Source: Pseudaminobacter soli (ex Zhang et al. 2022)
GTDB lineage: Bacteria > Pseudomonadota > Alphaproteobacteria > Rhizobiales > Rhizobiaceae
Assembly (NCBI RefSeq): GCF_014595955.1
Contig: NZ_JABVCF010000016.1
Span: 72,889-136,888, forward strand
DNA length: 64,000 nucleotides
Direction: 5' to 3'
A model generated the notes under the pieces. The model worked only from the letters and a program-made list of their open reading frames with translations. It was not told where the DNA came from and ran no database searches. This document shows positions 8,883 to 18,216 of this stretch, piece by piece. The position numbers and the translations under genes are program-made. The stretch's first letter is position 1; every line of letters starts with the position of its first letter.

Positions 8883-9677
8883 TCACGCGATGCTTTCGAC
8901 GATGCCGCCCTCGACCCGCAGCGCCGCACCGGTCGTGGCGCTCGCTTGCGGCGAGGCGATGTAGACGCTCATGGCCGCAACCTCGTCGGGGTCGGCGAAC
9001 CGTCCGAGCAGGGTCGACGGACGGTTCTCGCGAAGGAACAGCGCCTCCATCTCGGTCGCGCTGACGCCGCGCTCTTCGGCGAGCCCGCGCATCATCTCCA
9101 CCGCCCCTTCCGTGCGGGTGGGGCCGGGCAGGATGCTGTTCACGGTCACGCCACTGCCCGCCAGCACCTTGGCCAGCCCCCGGGCGACGGCCTGCACCGC
9201 AGCCTTGCTGACGCCGTAGTGCACCATCTCGGTGGGAATGTTCAGGGCGGACTCGCTGGAGATGAACTGGATCCGCCCCCATCCCCGGTCGCGCATCCCC
9301 CGCGCATAGTGGCGCGCGAGGCGCACGCCGCTCATGACGTTGACCTGGAAGATCTCCTCCCACGCAGCGTCGTCGATGTCGAAGAACTCCTGAGCGCCGT
9401 AAATGCCGACATTGTTGACCAGGATGTCGGTTTCCGGCTCGGCTGCGACCAGCGCCGCGCAGCCCTCTGCGGTTCCGACGTCGGCAACCACGCCGCGAAT
9501 ATCGGTGCGTCCGGTCGCATCCGTCAGTTTCTTCAGCGCGGCCTCGACGCTCTCCGGCGAGCGACCGACGATTACGGCGCGAGCGCCAGCGCGGGCGAGC
9601 CCGGCGGCTATCGCGAGTCCGATGCCCCCGGTCGAGCCGGTGATGATTGCGGTCTTGTCTGTCAGATCGATGTTCAT
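8883..9677 (-). CDS. SDR-family oxidoreductase
   Basis: This is a 264-aa classical short-chain dehydrogenase. The cofactor motif TGSTGGIG is at residues 13-20, NNVG near 88, the catalytic Ser in FISSES near 141 and YGVSK near 153, and PGPTRTE after the sixth strand. The start at 9677 is chosen because AAGGAG lies 9 nt before it; the frame is open further upstream without family similarity. The substrate is unknown. It is followed by the AKR stub after 23 nt and lies in a minus-strand row with DoxX, an NADP reductase remnant and a LysR regulator. Confidence 0.85.
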   Translation of the reverse strand: MNIDLTDKTAIITGSTGGIGLAIAAGLARAGARAVIVGRSPESVEAALKKLTDATGRTDIRGVVADVGTAEGCAALVAAEPETDILVNNVGIYGAQEFFDIDDAAWEEIFQVNVMSGVRLARHYARGMRDRGWGRIQFISSESALNIPTEMVHYGVSKAAVQAVARGLAKVLAGSGVTVNSILPGPTRTEGAVEMMRGLAEERGVSATEMEALFLRENRPSTLLGRFADPDEVAAMSVYIASPQASATTGAALRVEGGIVESIA

Positions 9678-9893
9678 GATCTCGATCTCCTTACTTGCCT
9701 GGGCCGCAGGTTGGCGCGGCCCGTCGCCCGTCAATGGGTAGGGATGAACGCCGTTCCCAGGGGTCACCGAAAACGGTCGCTGCCGCTGCGGGCGTTGGTC
9801 GCAGCGGCGCTGCCGCGTTTGTGCGCTGGGTCTGCGGAAAGGGGATGAGGCGGTTGATGCGGGGGGTCGCGCTTCAGCCGCCGGTTCGCATGG

Positions 9894-10340
9894 TCAGACG
9901 CGCGTGCGCTTCACCGTGAAGGCACCGTCGCCCAGCAGCGCCTGCACGACGAGCGCAATCGTCCAGAAAGCAGGGAATTCCCAGCCCCCACCCTCGTTCG
10001 AGAAGAAGAAGCCGGCGGCCCCGTGTGGTGCGTAGATCGAGCCGAGAAGCACCGGCACCAAGGCCAGCGATACCCAGCGCGTGGCTACGCCGAGGATGAG
10101 CGCGATGCCCCCGAAGAGTTCGCCCGCAATCACCAGATAGGCGAGAAGGCCAGGGAAGCCGAGACTCTCGAAGTAGGCGGCGGTGCCGGCCGGCGTGAAG
10201 ATGAAGAGCTTCAGGCCGGCATGGGCAAGAAACAGGATGCCCATGGAGGCGCGCAGGATCGTCGCAGCGAGGTCGGCATTGGCCACACCCTCGATCAGGT
10301 TCGGTCGGACGGAGTCCTGTTGCATGGTAGCGTAGGTCAT
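9894..10340 (-). CDS. DoxX-family membrane protein
   Basis: This 148-aa protein has four hydrophobic helices and the DoxX features RASMGILFLAHAGLKLF near residue 30 and GELFGGIALILGVATRW near 72, plus the HGAAGFFF loop. DoxX proteins are small inner-membrane proteins of redox or thiol stress context; the exact role here is unknown. It lies 26 nt downstream of the frameshifted NADP reductase gene. About 216 bp without a gene separate it from the SDR start. Confidence 0.8.
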   Translation of the reverse strand: MTYATMQQDSVRPNLIEGVANADLAATILRASMGILFLAHAGLKLFIFTPAGTAAYFESLGFPGLLAYLVIAGELFGGIALILGVATRWVSLALVPVLLGSIYAPHGAAGFFFSNEGGGWEFPAFWTIALVVQALLGDGAFTVKRTRV

Positions 10341-10366
10341 CGTGATGTCTTCTTGATTTGAAGGAA

Positions 10367-10992
10367 TCAGGCAGCGCGCTGCCAGGTGGGAGCGATGTCG
10401 GTGCCGTGGCCGAGGCCGTAGCCAAGGGTGATGTTGAGCGCCGCGATGGGTTCAAGAAAACGTGCCGTGGCGAGCCTACCGGTTTCGAGCGTTTCGAATC
10501 CGGCGCTCCGGGCCAAGTCGACGACCTTGGCGCGGGCCTCCGCGTCGTCGGCTGCCACAAAGACCGTGGCGGGACGGCCTGCGACCTTGCCGCCGTTCTG
10601 AAGGACCTGCGCGAAAATCGTGTTGAACGCCTTCACCACCCGCGCCTCGGGCGCGTACTTCTGAATTTCTTCGGCGGCGCTGGTGGTGTGACCAATGCTC
10701 AGGCCGGAGAAGTCGGCAGTCATCGGGTTGGTGATGTCGATCACCACCTTGCCCGCGAGCCCGCCGGCCGCATCGATCGCCTCGGCAGCGCTTCCATAGG
10801 CACGGCGAGCACGACGATGTCGGCCTGTGCGGCATCTGAAAATGCGGCAGCTACGCCATTGCCGAGATCGCGCGCTGCTGCTTCAGCCTTTTCGGTCTCC
10901 CGGGCGACAACGCTGACACGATGACCGGCCTGGGAGAAGAGGGCGGCGAGCCCCTTGCCCATGTTGCCGGCGCCGATGATCGATATGTTCAT
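10367..10992 (-). pseudogene. NADPH-dependent F420-reductase-like gene with a frameshift
   Basis: Two adjacent frames together encode a complete protein of about 208 aa. The first gives MNISIIGAGNMGKGLAALFS (Rossmann GxGxxG) to VPMEALP. The second continues with AGKVVIDITNP, KAFNTIF and the C-terminal half, ending in TWQRAA. The family is coenzyme F420H2:NADP oxidoreductase-like NADP-binding proteins. One base appears to be missing near 10787-10793 (GAAGCGCTGCC where GAAGCNGCTGCC would restore the frame). This is either a real inactivating mutation or an assembly error. Neighbouring genes show independent damage, which favours decay. Confidence 0.75.
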
Positions 10993-11108
10993 ATTCGTTC
11001 TCCTTGCGAATGACGCTCAATGGGCGTGTGCACAAGGAAGATGGCGCAGAACCTTGCGGCGATAATCCGGCCTTGCGGAAGATGATTGCATCCAGAATGG
11101 AAGCAATC

Positions 11109-12020
11109 TTACCAGCCCGCCTCCCACCGAGGTGTATCGTGGTACCGTTCGACAAGCGACTCGACGAGCAGGCGCACCTTAACGGCGAGGTGGCGGCTAT
11201 GGGGATAGAGCACGTGGACGCCGTAGGGCTCGGTTTCGAACGCCTGTAGGATCCGCACCACGCGGCCGCCGCGAATGGCATCGCCCGCCACGAAACCGGG
11301 GACGCAGGCGATGCCGAGGCCGGCTTCCGCAGCCTGAAGACACGCTTCCGCGTTGGAATAACGGATGCGTCCGTTCACGGCGATGTCTCCTGCTTTCCCG
11401 GATTGGTCCCTGAACGGCCAGCGCTGCGGATCGCGGAAGTTCGAGTCGATGATGCAGGCGTGGCTGCCAAGACCCTCCGGCGACTCCGGCGTGCCGTTCC
11501 GCTCAAGATAAGTGGGGGCGGCCACGGCCACGATCCGGACGGCACACAGCTTGCGGATGATCAGGCTGGAATCGGCAGGCCGCCCGACCCGCACCGCCAT
11601 GTCGAAGCCCTCGTCCACGACGTTCACCAGCCGGTCCGAGAAACTGACGTCAAGCTCTATGTCCGGGTATTGGGCGGCGAACTCGTTGAGGGCCGGCGCG
11701 AGCTCAACAACCCCAAAGGTGAGCGGCGCCGTCATGCGAATCCGCCCGCGAGGCGACTGCGAGATGTTGCGGATATCACTGTCCAGCGCGTCGAACTCGT
11801 CGATCAGCGGGCGCAGGCACTCGTAGTAGGCCTGTCCCGCCTCGGTCGGCTGGACCGAGCGGGTCGTCCGGTTCAATAGCCGCACGCCCAAGTCGGCTTC
11901 GAGCCGCGACACGAGCTTGGAAGCCTGGCCCGAGCCTGTGCCGAGCCGCTCCGCCGCACCGACGAAGCTTCCCGACTCCATGACGGCGGCAAACATTCGG
12001 TCGCGTTCGAGACGGTCCAC
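11109..12020 (-). CDS. LysR-family transcriptional regulator
   Basis: This is a typical LysR protein with winged helix at residues 1-60 (FVGAAERLGTGSGQASKLVSRLE) and a substrate-binding domain of the CrgA/DmlR-like group. A GTG start at 12020 is preferred: GGAGG sits 5 nt before it and the protein then begins VDRLERDRMFAAV, as family members do. The frame is open to 12050. It lies 116 nt upstream of the frameshifted NADP reductase gene on the same strand. It probably regulates this redox block; the effector is unknown. Confidence 0.8.
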   Translation of the reverse strand: MDRLERDRMFAAVMESGSFVGAAERLGTGSGQASKLVSRLEADLGVRLLNRTTRSVQPTEAGQAYYECLRPLIDEFDALDSDIRNISQSPRGRIRMTAPLTFGVVELAPALNEFAAQYPDIELDVSFSDRLVNVVDEGFDMAVRVGRPADSSLIIRKLCAVRIVAVAAPTYLERNGTPESPEGLGSHACIIDSNFRDPQRWPFRDQSGKAGDIAVNGRIRYSNAEACLQAAEAGLGIACVPGFVAGDAIRGGRVVRILQAFETEPYGVHVLYPHSRHLAVKVRLLVESLVERYHDTPRWEAGW

Positions 12021-12486
12021 CCATTCCTCCCAGAGATGCAAGCGGATCATGAACTCTGATTAGATGCGGATCAATGCGGCGGCTCCCGACCAGGATACAT
12101 GGAACTAAGCACGGGCGACTGAGAGGCCGGTCTGTGGCATCGCCAGCCAGGTGAAAACGCACTCGCTCTCCAGCGATGGAGCATAAGCCCCTGATACTCC
12201 GCGCTTCCAAGGTCTGGCGCTAAGCCCATCTTCACGCTACGGCATAGGCGGCGGCAAACTCGCAATTTGCGAGAGGGAGAACCTCGCGACCGCTCAAGCT
12301 TCGATTGGCTTTCTTGGACTCGGCTATATGAACGCGTTAACTCTCGTCAGGAGGTAATGACGGAAAGGGGGCTCGCCCCAAACCCTCCTACAGGCTGAAG
12401 CGTCTGCCTGGCATAGGGGCTAGAATAGAGGGGCAACACGACAAAGGACGAAACAGTCAATTCTTCAACAGTCGATTGCTTCGCCG
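12021..12486. other. Intergenic region, no gene seen
   Basis: The region lies between the divergent LysR and FUSC genes. It has no frame with a recognisable product. It probably holds promoters for both genes. No clear regulatory site was identified by eye. Confidence 0.5.
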
Positions 12487-13602
12487 ATGTTATCGTGGCC
12501 AGCATTTGCGATGTGTCGGATTGATCGCCAGCGCCTGCAGGAGTTCGCGCGAAAGGAAGCCTCGGCTCTGCTGGTTTGGCAGCGGAGCGATCGCCCTTGG
12601 CAGCTTCCATTTGCGGCAGCGGTGGCCAGCGGCGCGCCGGTAGCAGCGGGCGCCTATCTGGGTCTTTCCTCCGCCGGGGCGCTGGGTGCCGTGGCCGGCC
12701 TTTCCTTCCTATACCTGCCGGCAACTGGCCTTTATCATCGCATTCCGGTCATCATGGCTTGCGCGTTCGGCATGGTTTCAAGCTATGCGCTCGGACTTGC
12801 CAGCCAGGTTGTCCCCGGCGCGGCAGTGCTGGTGATCGCCTGCCTCGCCGCTGCTACGTTGTTGTTCTGCAAAGCGCAGGCCGTGGTTCCGCCTGGACCG
12901 ATATTCATGGTCATGGCGGCCTCCATCGCCGCCTTCTCGCCCCCGCAGGAATCCGCCGCGGTTCAGAATCTCGGCTACTTCGTCCTTGGCTGCATCTGGG
13001 CCTGTTTTGTTGCCGTGGCCTACAGCGCCTACATTCTTCGGCATCGCGCTCCAGCCCCCCTGCACCCTCCTTCGCCGGCCGATCTGGACGTCGCGCTCGT
13101 CGACTCCATCCTGACAGGCCTTTTCGTGGGTGTGTCGCTCGTCCTGGCCGGGATGCTTGGCCTCGAGAAAGCCTATTGGGTACCGGTGAGTTGCCTGGCC
13201 GTGATGCAGGGCGTGACACTCCAGGCGTCCTGGAGCCGCAATGTTCACCGCATCGTGGGAACCGTGCTCGGCATGGGTCTTACCTGGCTGCTCTTGCCAT
13301 TCCTCACCAACAGTTGGGCGATTGCCCTTGCAGTCACGCTGCTGACGTTCCTGATCGAGACTGCCGTCGTCCGGCACTATGCCTTTGCCGCCATCTTCAT
13401 CACGCCCTTGACCATCCTCCTGGCGGAGAGCAGCAGTCCGGGTCCAGTAAGCTCCGCCATGCTCATGCAAACACGGCTGATCGACACCGTTGTGGGCGCT
13501 CTGATCGGGCTCGTAGGCGCGGTTTGCCTGCACAATCGAAAAGTCCGCCGTATCGCTGAAAGGGGCCTGGCTACGATCAAACCGCGCAGATCAAGAAGGT
13601 AG
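12487..13602 (+). CDS. FUSC-family inner-membrane transporter
   Basis: This 371-aa protein has two blocks of about five to six hydrophobic helices each, separated by a polar segment around residues 185-200. That is the repeated layout of FUSC / aromatic-acid-exporter-like proteins. The C-terminal block contains the family-like YWVPVSCLAVMQG and LIDTVVGALIGL segments. It is shorter than YccS/AaeB types and lacks a large cytoplasmic domain. The first ATG is taken, but an ATG at 12511 is equally possible. It may export aromatic or amphipathic compounds; the substrate is unknown. Confidence 0.7.
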   Translation: MLSWPAFAMCRIDRQRLQEFARKEASALLVWQRSDRPWQLPFAAAVASGAPVAAGAYLGLSSAGALGAVAGLSFLYLPATGLYHRIPVIMACAFGMVSSYALGLASQVVPGAAVLVIACLAAATLLFCKAQAVVPPGPIFMVMAASIAAFSPPQESAAVQNLGYFVLGCIWACFVAVAYSAYILRHRAPAPLHPPSPADLDVALVDSILTGLFVGVSLVLAGMLGLEKAYWVPVSCLAVMQGVTLQASWSRNVHRIVGTVLGMGLTWLLLPFLTNSWAIALAVTLLTFLIETAVVRHYAFAAIFITPLTILLAESSSPGPVSSAMLMQTRLIDTVVGALIGLVGAVCLHNRKVRRIAERGLATIKPRRSRR

Positions 13603-13676
13603 CGCCGATGGCAACCGCTGCTGGCGGCACTCCAACGGAATGAAACCGGCTCAGGGGCGGGACCGAAGCTTTCGTC

Positions 13677-14591
13677 TTACTCGGCGACGATCGGTGTGCG
13701 GCTGCCGTTCAGTCCCATCAATTGCTTCGCGCGCTGGAGGCAGGACGGCTGTTCGACGCGGTAGCGTCGGCCGATCTCCATCATCATCACCGTACCCGGA
13801 AGGAAATCCAGTTCGCTGAAGATGTCCTCCCAGCCGATGTCGCCCCAGCCAAGCGGCATGTGCAGGTCGCCAAGGCCTAGCGCGGTCAGTTCCTGCGGAT
13901 GGAAGGGCCTGTAGAAGGCCTGCGGGCGGCCGAAGGAATCGTGGACGTGCAAATGCCCGGCCACCGGCGCCATGGCCCTCAGTTGCTCGCGGAAATCCAG
14001 CCCGCGGTAGGTCGATTCGATGTAGGCGTGGCTGAAATCGATCAGGGCCACGAGATTGGGATGGTTGACCGCCTTCACCGTGGCCGCGACTTCAGCCGGC
14101 GTCTGTCGGTATTGTCCGGGCTCGGTGGTGAAGATGTTTTCCAACGCAATGCGCACGCCATAGGGCCTGGCGAATTCGGCGAGCTCCACGAGTGCCTCGC
14201 GCTCCCGCTGATCGGCGCCCGCACGTTCAGAAAGCTGATCGGCGAGCAAGGATCCGCCATGCTGGACGATGATGCGGGCATCGATGCGATCGCAGATCTC
14301 GATTAGCGACTTCGCCGCTTCGAGCTGGTAGCGCACTGTGGCCGGATCCATGAAATTGGAGGAAACGAGACCATGGACCGTGTAGCGGAAGGGGAACTGG
14401 CGGGTGAGCGCCTGCAGACGCTCCGCCCTTTCCTTGATGACCCGCCCGCCGCTGACGAGATCAATGCTGGTCAGTCCGAGTTCGACCGTGTCGACTCCGA
14501 TATCGGCCAGGCGGCGAAGATCGGTTTCGAGGCTGTCGAGCTCGCCGTCAAGGGAGCCCGAATTGAATCCGGTCGCGATGATGTTGCTCAT
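13677..14591 (-). CDS. Sugar phosphate isomerase/epimerase (TIM barrel)
   Basis: This 304-aa protein belongs to the xylose-isomerase-like TIM-barrel group (AP endonuclease 2 fold). Family-typical metal-site residues are visible: H74 region (YTVHGL), E in IALENIF, D in ALIDFSHAYI, H in GHLHVHDS and a late E in MMMEIGRR. It is the last gene of the eight-gene minus-strand operon beginning at the HAD gene, 60 nt after the phosphodiesterase. It probably isomerises or epimerises a sugar or sugar phosphate released by the other enzymes; the exact reaction cannot be told. Confidence 0.75.
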   Translation of the reverse strand: MSNIIATGFNSGSLDGELDSLETDLRRLADIGVDTVELGLTSIDLVSGGRVIKERAERLQALTRQFPFRYTVHGLVSSNFMDPATVRYQLEAAKSLIEICDRIDARIIVQHGGSLLADQLSERAGADQREREALVELAEFARPYGVRIALENIFTTEPGQYRQTPAEVAATVKAVNHPNLVALIDFSHAYIESTYRGLDFREQLRAMAPVAGHLHVHDSFGRPQAFYRPFHPQELTALGLGDLHMPLGWGDIGWEDIFSELDFLPGTVMMMEIGRRYRVEQPSCLQRAKQLMGLNGSRTPIVAE

Positions 14592-14651
14592 TGATAGTCT
14601 CCGGTCTGGAAAGAAACGTGGGTGCCTCCGGCGCCCGCCGGAGAAGCCGAT

Positions 14652-15392
14652 TCATGAAGTGGCTGAGCGCAGGGAAAGCGCGAGGTCGGGACTGTCGGAG
14701 GTGAGATGGCCGATCCTGCGGCCGAGCCAATGGCGGATGTCGGCCTCGTCGTTCAGGGTCCAGACGCAGAGCCGCTCGAGCGGCAGCCTCTCCGAGATGA
14801 ACGCCCATTCGGCATCCATCAGTTCGTGATGGATCGCGACAATGTCGACAAGGTCCTCGACCCGGCTCAGGAAGGCCGGCAGTCCGCCCTGTCTTTCCGC
14901 CCAGGCGCGGTTGACGGAGACCAGACGCGCAACATGGGGCGCCTGACGCCGGCAATCCTCCAGCACGGATGTGTCGAAGGACGTCAAATGCGCGCGCCCG
15001 TCGACGCCGAAGCGCGCAAGTTCGGCCGCCACACGCTCTGCGATGCCTGAATAAGGCAAACCGGTTTCGTCCAGCTTGATCTCGACATGCAGATCGACGC
15101 CGTGTGCCGGTGCAAGCACCGTCAGCACCTCCTGCAATGTGGGAATGGCCTCGTCCGTCCCCTTCAGCCGGATGGCCGCCCTCGCTTCGGGTGTCAGCGC
15201 GCGTACCGTGCCGCTCGCTTCAGCCGTGCGGTCGAGCGTCGGGTCATGGATGACCACCAGTTCGCCGGACTGTGTGAGGTGGACATCGAACTCGATGGCA
15301 TCGACGCCAAGCTGCAACGTATTGCGAAAACCGGACAGCGAGTTTTCTGGCCAGAGATTGCGGGCGCCGCGATGGCCGGTGATCAGAGTCAT
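14652..15392 (-). CDS. Glycerophosphodiester phosphodiesterase family protein
   Basis: This 246-aa protein is a complete GDPD domain. Seen: ITGHRGARNLWPENS with the catalytic His and Glu, EFDVHLTQSGELVVIHDPTL with the metal ligands and second His, and LHVEIK downstream. There is no signal peptide, so it acts in the cytoplasm on an imported phosphodiester. Its ATG at 15392 is 11 nt past the permease stop. In Agrobacterium, AccF, which opens agrocinopines, belongs to this family and also sits behind a peptide-type ABC importer. A glycerophosphodiester substrate is the alternative. Confidence 0.85.
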   Translation of the reverse strand: MTLITGHRGARNLWPENSLSGFRNTLQLGVDAIEFDVHLTQSGELVVIHDPTLDRTAEASGTVRALTPEARAAIRLKGTDEAIPTLQEVLTVLAPAHGVDLHVEIKLDETGLPYSGIAERVAAELARFGVDGRAHLTSFDTSVLEDCRRQAPHVARLVSVNRAWAERQGGLPAFLSRVEDLVDIVAIHHELMDAEWAFISERLPLERLCVWTLNDEADIRHWLGRRIGHLTSDSPDLALSLRSATS

Positions 15393-15403
15393 TTGGTTTG
15401 CCT

Positions 15404-16285
15404 TTAGCGTAGAGTGGGATCGAGCCGGTCGCGCAGCCAGTCGCCGACCAGCGAGATGGACAGGGTGGTGAGCATGATGACCGCCGCCGGCGCCAGCATG
15501 ATCCAGGGCGCGCGGGTCAGATATTCGCGACCGAAGCCGACCATGTTGCCGAGGCTCGTTTCCGGCGGCTGCACGCCGAGGCCGAGGAAGGAGAGGCCGC
15601 TTTCCATCAGGATGATTTCGGGAAAGGTCAGCGTCATCGACACGATCAGCGTCGAGGCCACATTGGGTAGAATGTGGCGCAGATAGACACGGGCCGGTGT
15701 GGCGCCGAGTTGCACGACCGAAGCGGCATAGCCCTGCGCGCCCGCCGAGATCGCAAGGCCGCGCGCGATGCGGGCATAGCGCTCCCACCCGTAGAAACCC
15801 ATGAGACAGACCAGCAGCACCATTGACGAGCCGAAGAAGGCAAGCACCGCCAGCGACATGATGAGAAACGGCAGGGCCGCCTGGAAATCCGCCAGCGCGA
15901 GCACGAGATGTTCGACGAAGCCGCGGAACTGTGCTGCAGCCAGGCCCAGCGCCGTACCGAACACGGCCGAAATGATCGTCGCGCCGAAGGCGATGACCAG
16001 CGAAACACGGATCGACTGGATGAGCCTGGACAGCACGTCGCGTCCCAGTTCGTCGGTGCCGAGCCAATGCTTCGTCGCGCCGGGCGCTGCCAGCCGGCTG
16101 CTGAGATCCATGTCGGTGATGCCATATGGGCGCAACTGGTCGGCAAGAGCGGCGACCAGCACCATGCCCGCGAGCCACAGAATCCCGAGGCTCACCGAGA
16201 GGGCGACGTTGCGGCGCACGTAGGCCACGAGGCCTGTCGCCGGCCCCGCACTCGGCCGTTCGTTCATTGTATTCACCGATGACAT
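15404..16285 (-). CDS. Peptide/opine-type ABC importer, permease (DppC-like)
   Basis: This 293-aa inner-membrane permease has an N-terminal helix, a periplasmic loop with the DppC-type motif GTDELGRDVLSRL, and a five-helix core. The EAA-loop region GAQGYAASVVQLGATPARV contacts the ATPases. The start at 16285 has GAGGAGG 7 nt upstream and is 10 nt past the partner permease. The family is the Dpp/Opp/Nik group. Confidence 0.88.
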   Translation of the reverse strand: MSSVNTMNERPSAGPATGLVAYVRRNVALSVSLGILWLAGMVLVAALADQLRPYGITDMDLSSRLAAPGATKHWLGTDELGRDVLSRLIQSIRVSLVIAFGATIISAVFGTALGLAAAQFRGFVEHLVLALADFQAALPFLIMSLAVLAFFGSSMVLLVCLMGFYGWERYARIARGLAISAGAQGYAASVVQLGATPARVYLRHILPNVASTLIVSMTLTFPEIILMESGLSFLGLGVQPPETSLGNMVGFGREYLTRAPWIMLAPAAVIMLTTLSISLVGDWLRDRLDPTLR

Positions 16286-16295
16286 GCGGTCCTCC

Positions 16296-17222
16296 TCAAT
16301 GGCCGGCGCGCGCATGCAGGCGCGGATCGAGCCAGCCGTAGAGCAGTTCGACGACCAGGTTCGACACGACCATGGCGGCGGCGATGACCAGCAGGATGCA
16401 CTGCACCACTGCGAGGTCGCGGTTGGTGACGGAGACGACCAGCAGGCGCCCGATCCCGGGCCAAGAGAAGATCGATTCCACCACCACGGCACCGGCGATC
16501 AGCGACCCGACCATGAAACCGACAATGGTGACGATCGGGATGGCTGCGTTGGGCAGAGCATGGCTCCAGACCACGTCGCGCCATTTGAGCCCCTTGGCCG
16601 ATGCGGTACGGATGAAGGGCTGTCCCATAACCTCGATCATGGCGCTGCGCGAGAAGCGCGCCAGGATGCCGATGCCGCCGATGCTCATGGTGATCGTGGG
16701 AAGGATGCCGTGCACCCAGGTGTCCTGCCCGCCGGAAGGCAGCACGCCGAGGATGACCGAGAAGATCAGCACCAGAACCAGCCCCATGACGAAGGAAGGG
16801 ATGGTGAAGCCGACGACAGCCAGCAGGATCACGCCGCGATCGGCGAAGCTTTGGCGGTGGAGCGCGGCGTAGACGCCGACCGGAATGCCGATCAGCAGCT
16901 TCAGCAGCAGCGCCGGCACGGTAAGCTGCAATGTCGCCGGCAGACGTTCCAGCACCAGCTCGATTGCCGGCGCCTTGTCACGCATCGACACGCCGAAATC
17001 GCCGGTGAAGATCGATTTGAGATAGGCGAGGTATTGTACCCAGAGCGGCTGATCGAGCCCCCATGCGCGACGGAAGGCATCGACGGCATCCTGCGGGGCA
17101 TCGGGACCAAGCAAGACCTGCGCCGGATCGCCCGACATGCGGAGCACGACAAAGGCGAAGGTCACGACCGCGGCGATGGTGACGGCTGCCCGCAGCAGTC
17201 TCGTAAGAACGAAGTTGATCAT
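16296..17222 (-). CDS. Peptide/opine-type ABC importer, permease (DppB-like)
   Basis: This 308-aa inner-membrane permease has the DppB-type N-terminus (LTRLLRAAVTIAAVVTFAFV), the periplasmic YLKSIFTGDFGVSMRDKAPA segment before the core helices, and the coupling loop FIRTASAKGLKWRDVVWSHA. The ATG at 17222 follows the ATPase stop by 10 nt. It pairs with the DppC-like permease downstream. Confidence 0.88.
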   Translation of the reverse strand: MINFVLTRLLRAAVTIAAVVTFAFVVLRMSGDPAQVLLGPDAPQDAVDAFRRAWGLDQPLWVQYLAYLKSIFTGDFGVSMRDKAPAIELVLERLPATLQLTVPALLLKLLIGIPVGVYAALHRQSFADRGVILLAVVGFTIPSFVMGLVLVLIFSVILGVLPSGGQDTWVHGILPTITMSIGGIGILARFSRSAMIEVMGQPFIRTASAKGLKWRDVVWSHALPNAAIPIVTIVGFMVGSLIAGAVVVESIFSWPGIGRLLVVSVTNRDLAVVQCILLVIAAAMVVSNLVVELLYGWLDPRLHARAGH

Positions 17223-17232
17223 GGCAGCACCG

Positions 17233-18216
17233 TCATGCCGCAACTGCGGCGGCATCCCCCGCCACAAGGTGGCAGGCTGCCGTTCGCTGCACGCCCACCC
17301 GGCGCAATGCAGGCGCGTTCGTGCGACAGAGATCGATCGCCAGCGGGCAGCGCGGATGAAAGGCGCAGCCGGTCGGGCGGACTGCCGGATTGGGCGGCTC
17401 TCCCTGCAGGATGATGCGACCTTGGAGCTGCTTGCCCGGTACCGGCATGCTGGACACCAGCGCTTTGGTGTAAGGGTGCCGTGGCGACCGGAAGATCGTG
17501 TCGGAAGATCCCTCTTCCACGATCTTGCCGAGATACATGACCGCAACGCGATCCGCGACGTTGCGCACGACCTTCAGGTCGTGGCTTATGAAGACCATGG
17601 CCATTCCGTACTGTTCCTGCAGGTCGCGCAGCATGTTGACGACCTGCGCCTGAATGGAGACATCCAGCGCCGCGACCGGTTCGTCGCACACCAGTAGCGA
17701 CGGACGTGTCGCGAGCGCCCTGGCGATGACCGCCCGCTGGCGCTGACCACCGGAAAGTTCGTGCGGATAGCGCCCCGCCTGGTCGCGGCGCAGACCGACG
17801 GCCGCCATCAGTTCCTCGACCTGGGCGGTGCGCTGCTCCTTGGTGCCGATCTGGTGGATGTCCAGCGGCTCCCCGATCTGGGCGGCGATAGTCAGGCGGC
17901 GGTCGAGTGCGGCCAGCGGGTCCTGGTAGACGAGTTGCATCTTCGCGCGCAGCGCACGCCACTGCGCACTTCGCAGCGGCGGCATGGGCTTGTGCTCCAA
18001 CTTGACCTCTCCCGCCTGGGCGGGATCGATCCCGAGAAGCATCCGGCCCAGCGTCGACTTGCCCGAACCGGACTCCCCGACGATGCCCAGCGTCTCGCCT
18101 GGCATCACGACCACCGATATGTCGTCCACGGCGCGGACCGGGTTTGGGCGTGCAAAGTACCCGCGGCGGACCTGATAGACGCGCGAAAGATTTTTGGCCT
18201 CGAGCAGCGGCGTCAC
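17233..18216 (-). CDS. Peptide/opine-type ABC importer, ATPase (DppF-like)
   Basis: This 327-aa ATPase has Walker A GESGSGKST, Q-loop LVYQDP, signature ELSGGQRQR, Walker B LLVCDEP and the H-loop HDL. The C-terminal oligopeptide-type extension carries the Cys motif GCAFHPRCPLAIDLC that ligates an Fe-S cluster or disulfide in this family. The start is a GTG that overlaps the upstream ATPase stop as GTGA, so the two are translationally coupled; the frame is open further upstream. Confidence 0.9.
   Translation of the reverse strand: MTPLLEAKNLSRVYQVRRGYFARPNPVRAVDDISVVVMPGETLGIVGESGSGKSTLGRMLLGIDPAQAGEVKLEHKPMPPLRSAQWRALRAKMQLVYQDPLAALDRRLTIAAQIGEPLDIHQIGTKEQRTAQVEELMAAVGLRRDQAGRYPHELSGGQRQRAVIARALATRPSLLVCDEPVAALDVSIQAQVVNMLRDLQEQYGMAMVFISHDLKVVRNVADRVAVMYLGKIVEEGSSDTIFRSPRHPYTKALVSSMPVPGKQLQGRIILQGEPPNPAVRPTGCAFHPRCPLAIDLCRTNAPALRRVGVQRTAACHLVAGDAAAVAA

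Noticed and set aside
14652..16178. A 508-codon frame joining permease and phosphodiesterase as a fusion
   Set aside because: The upstream half is out of frame with the true permease. The phosphodiesterase has its own start at 15392 right after the permease stop.
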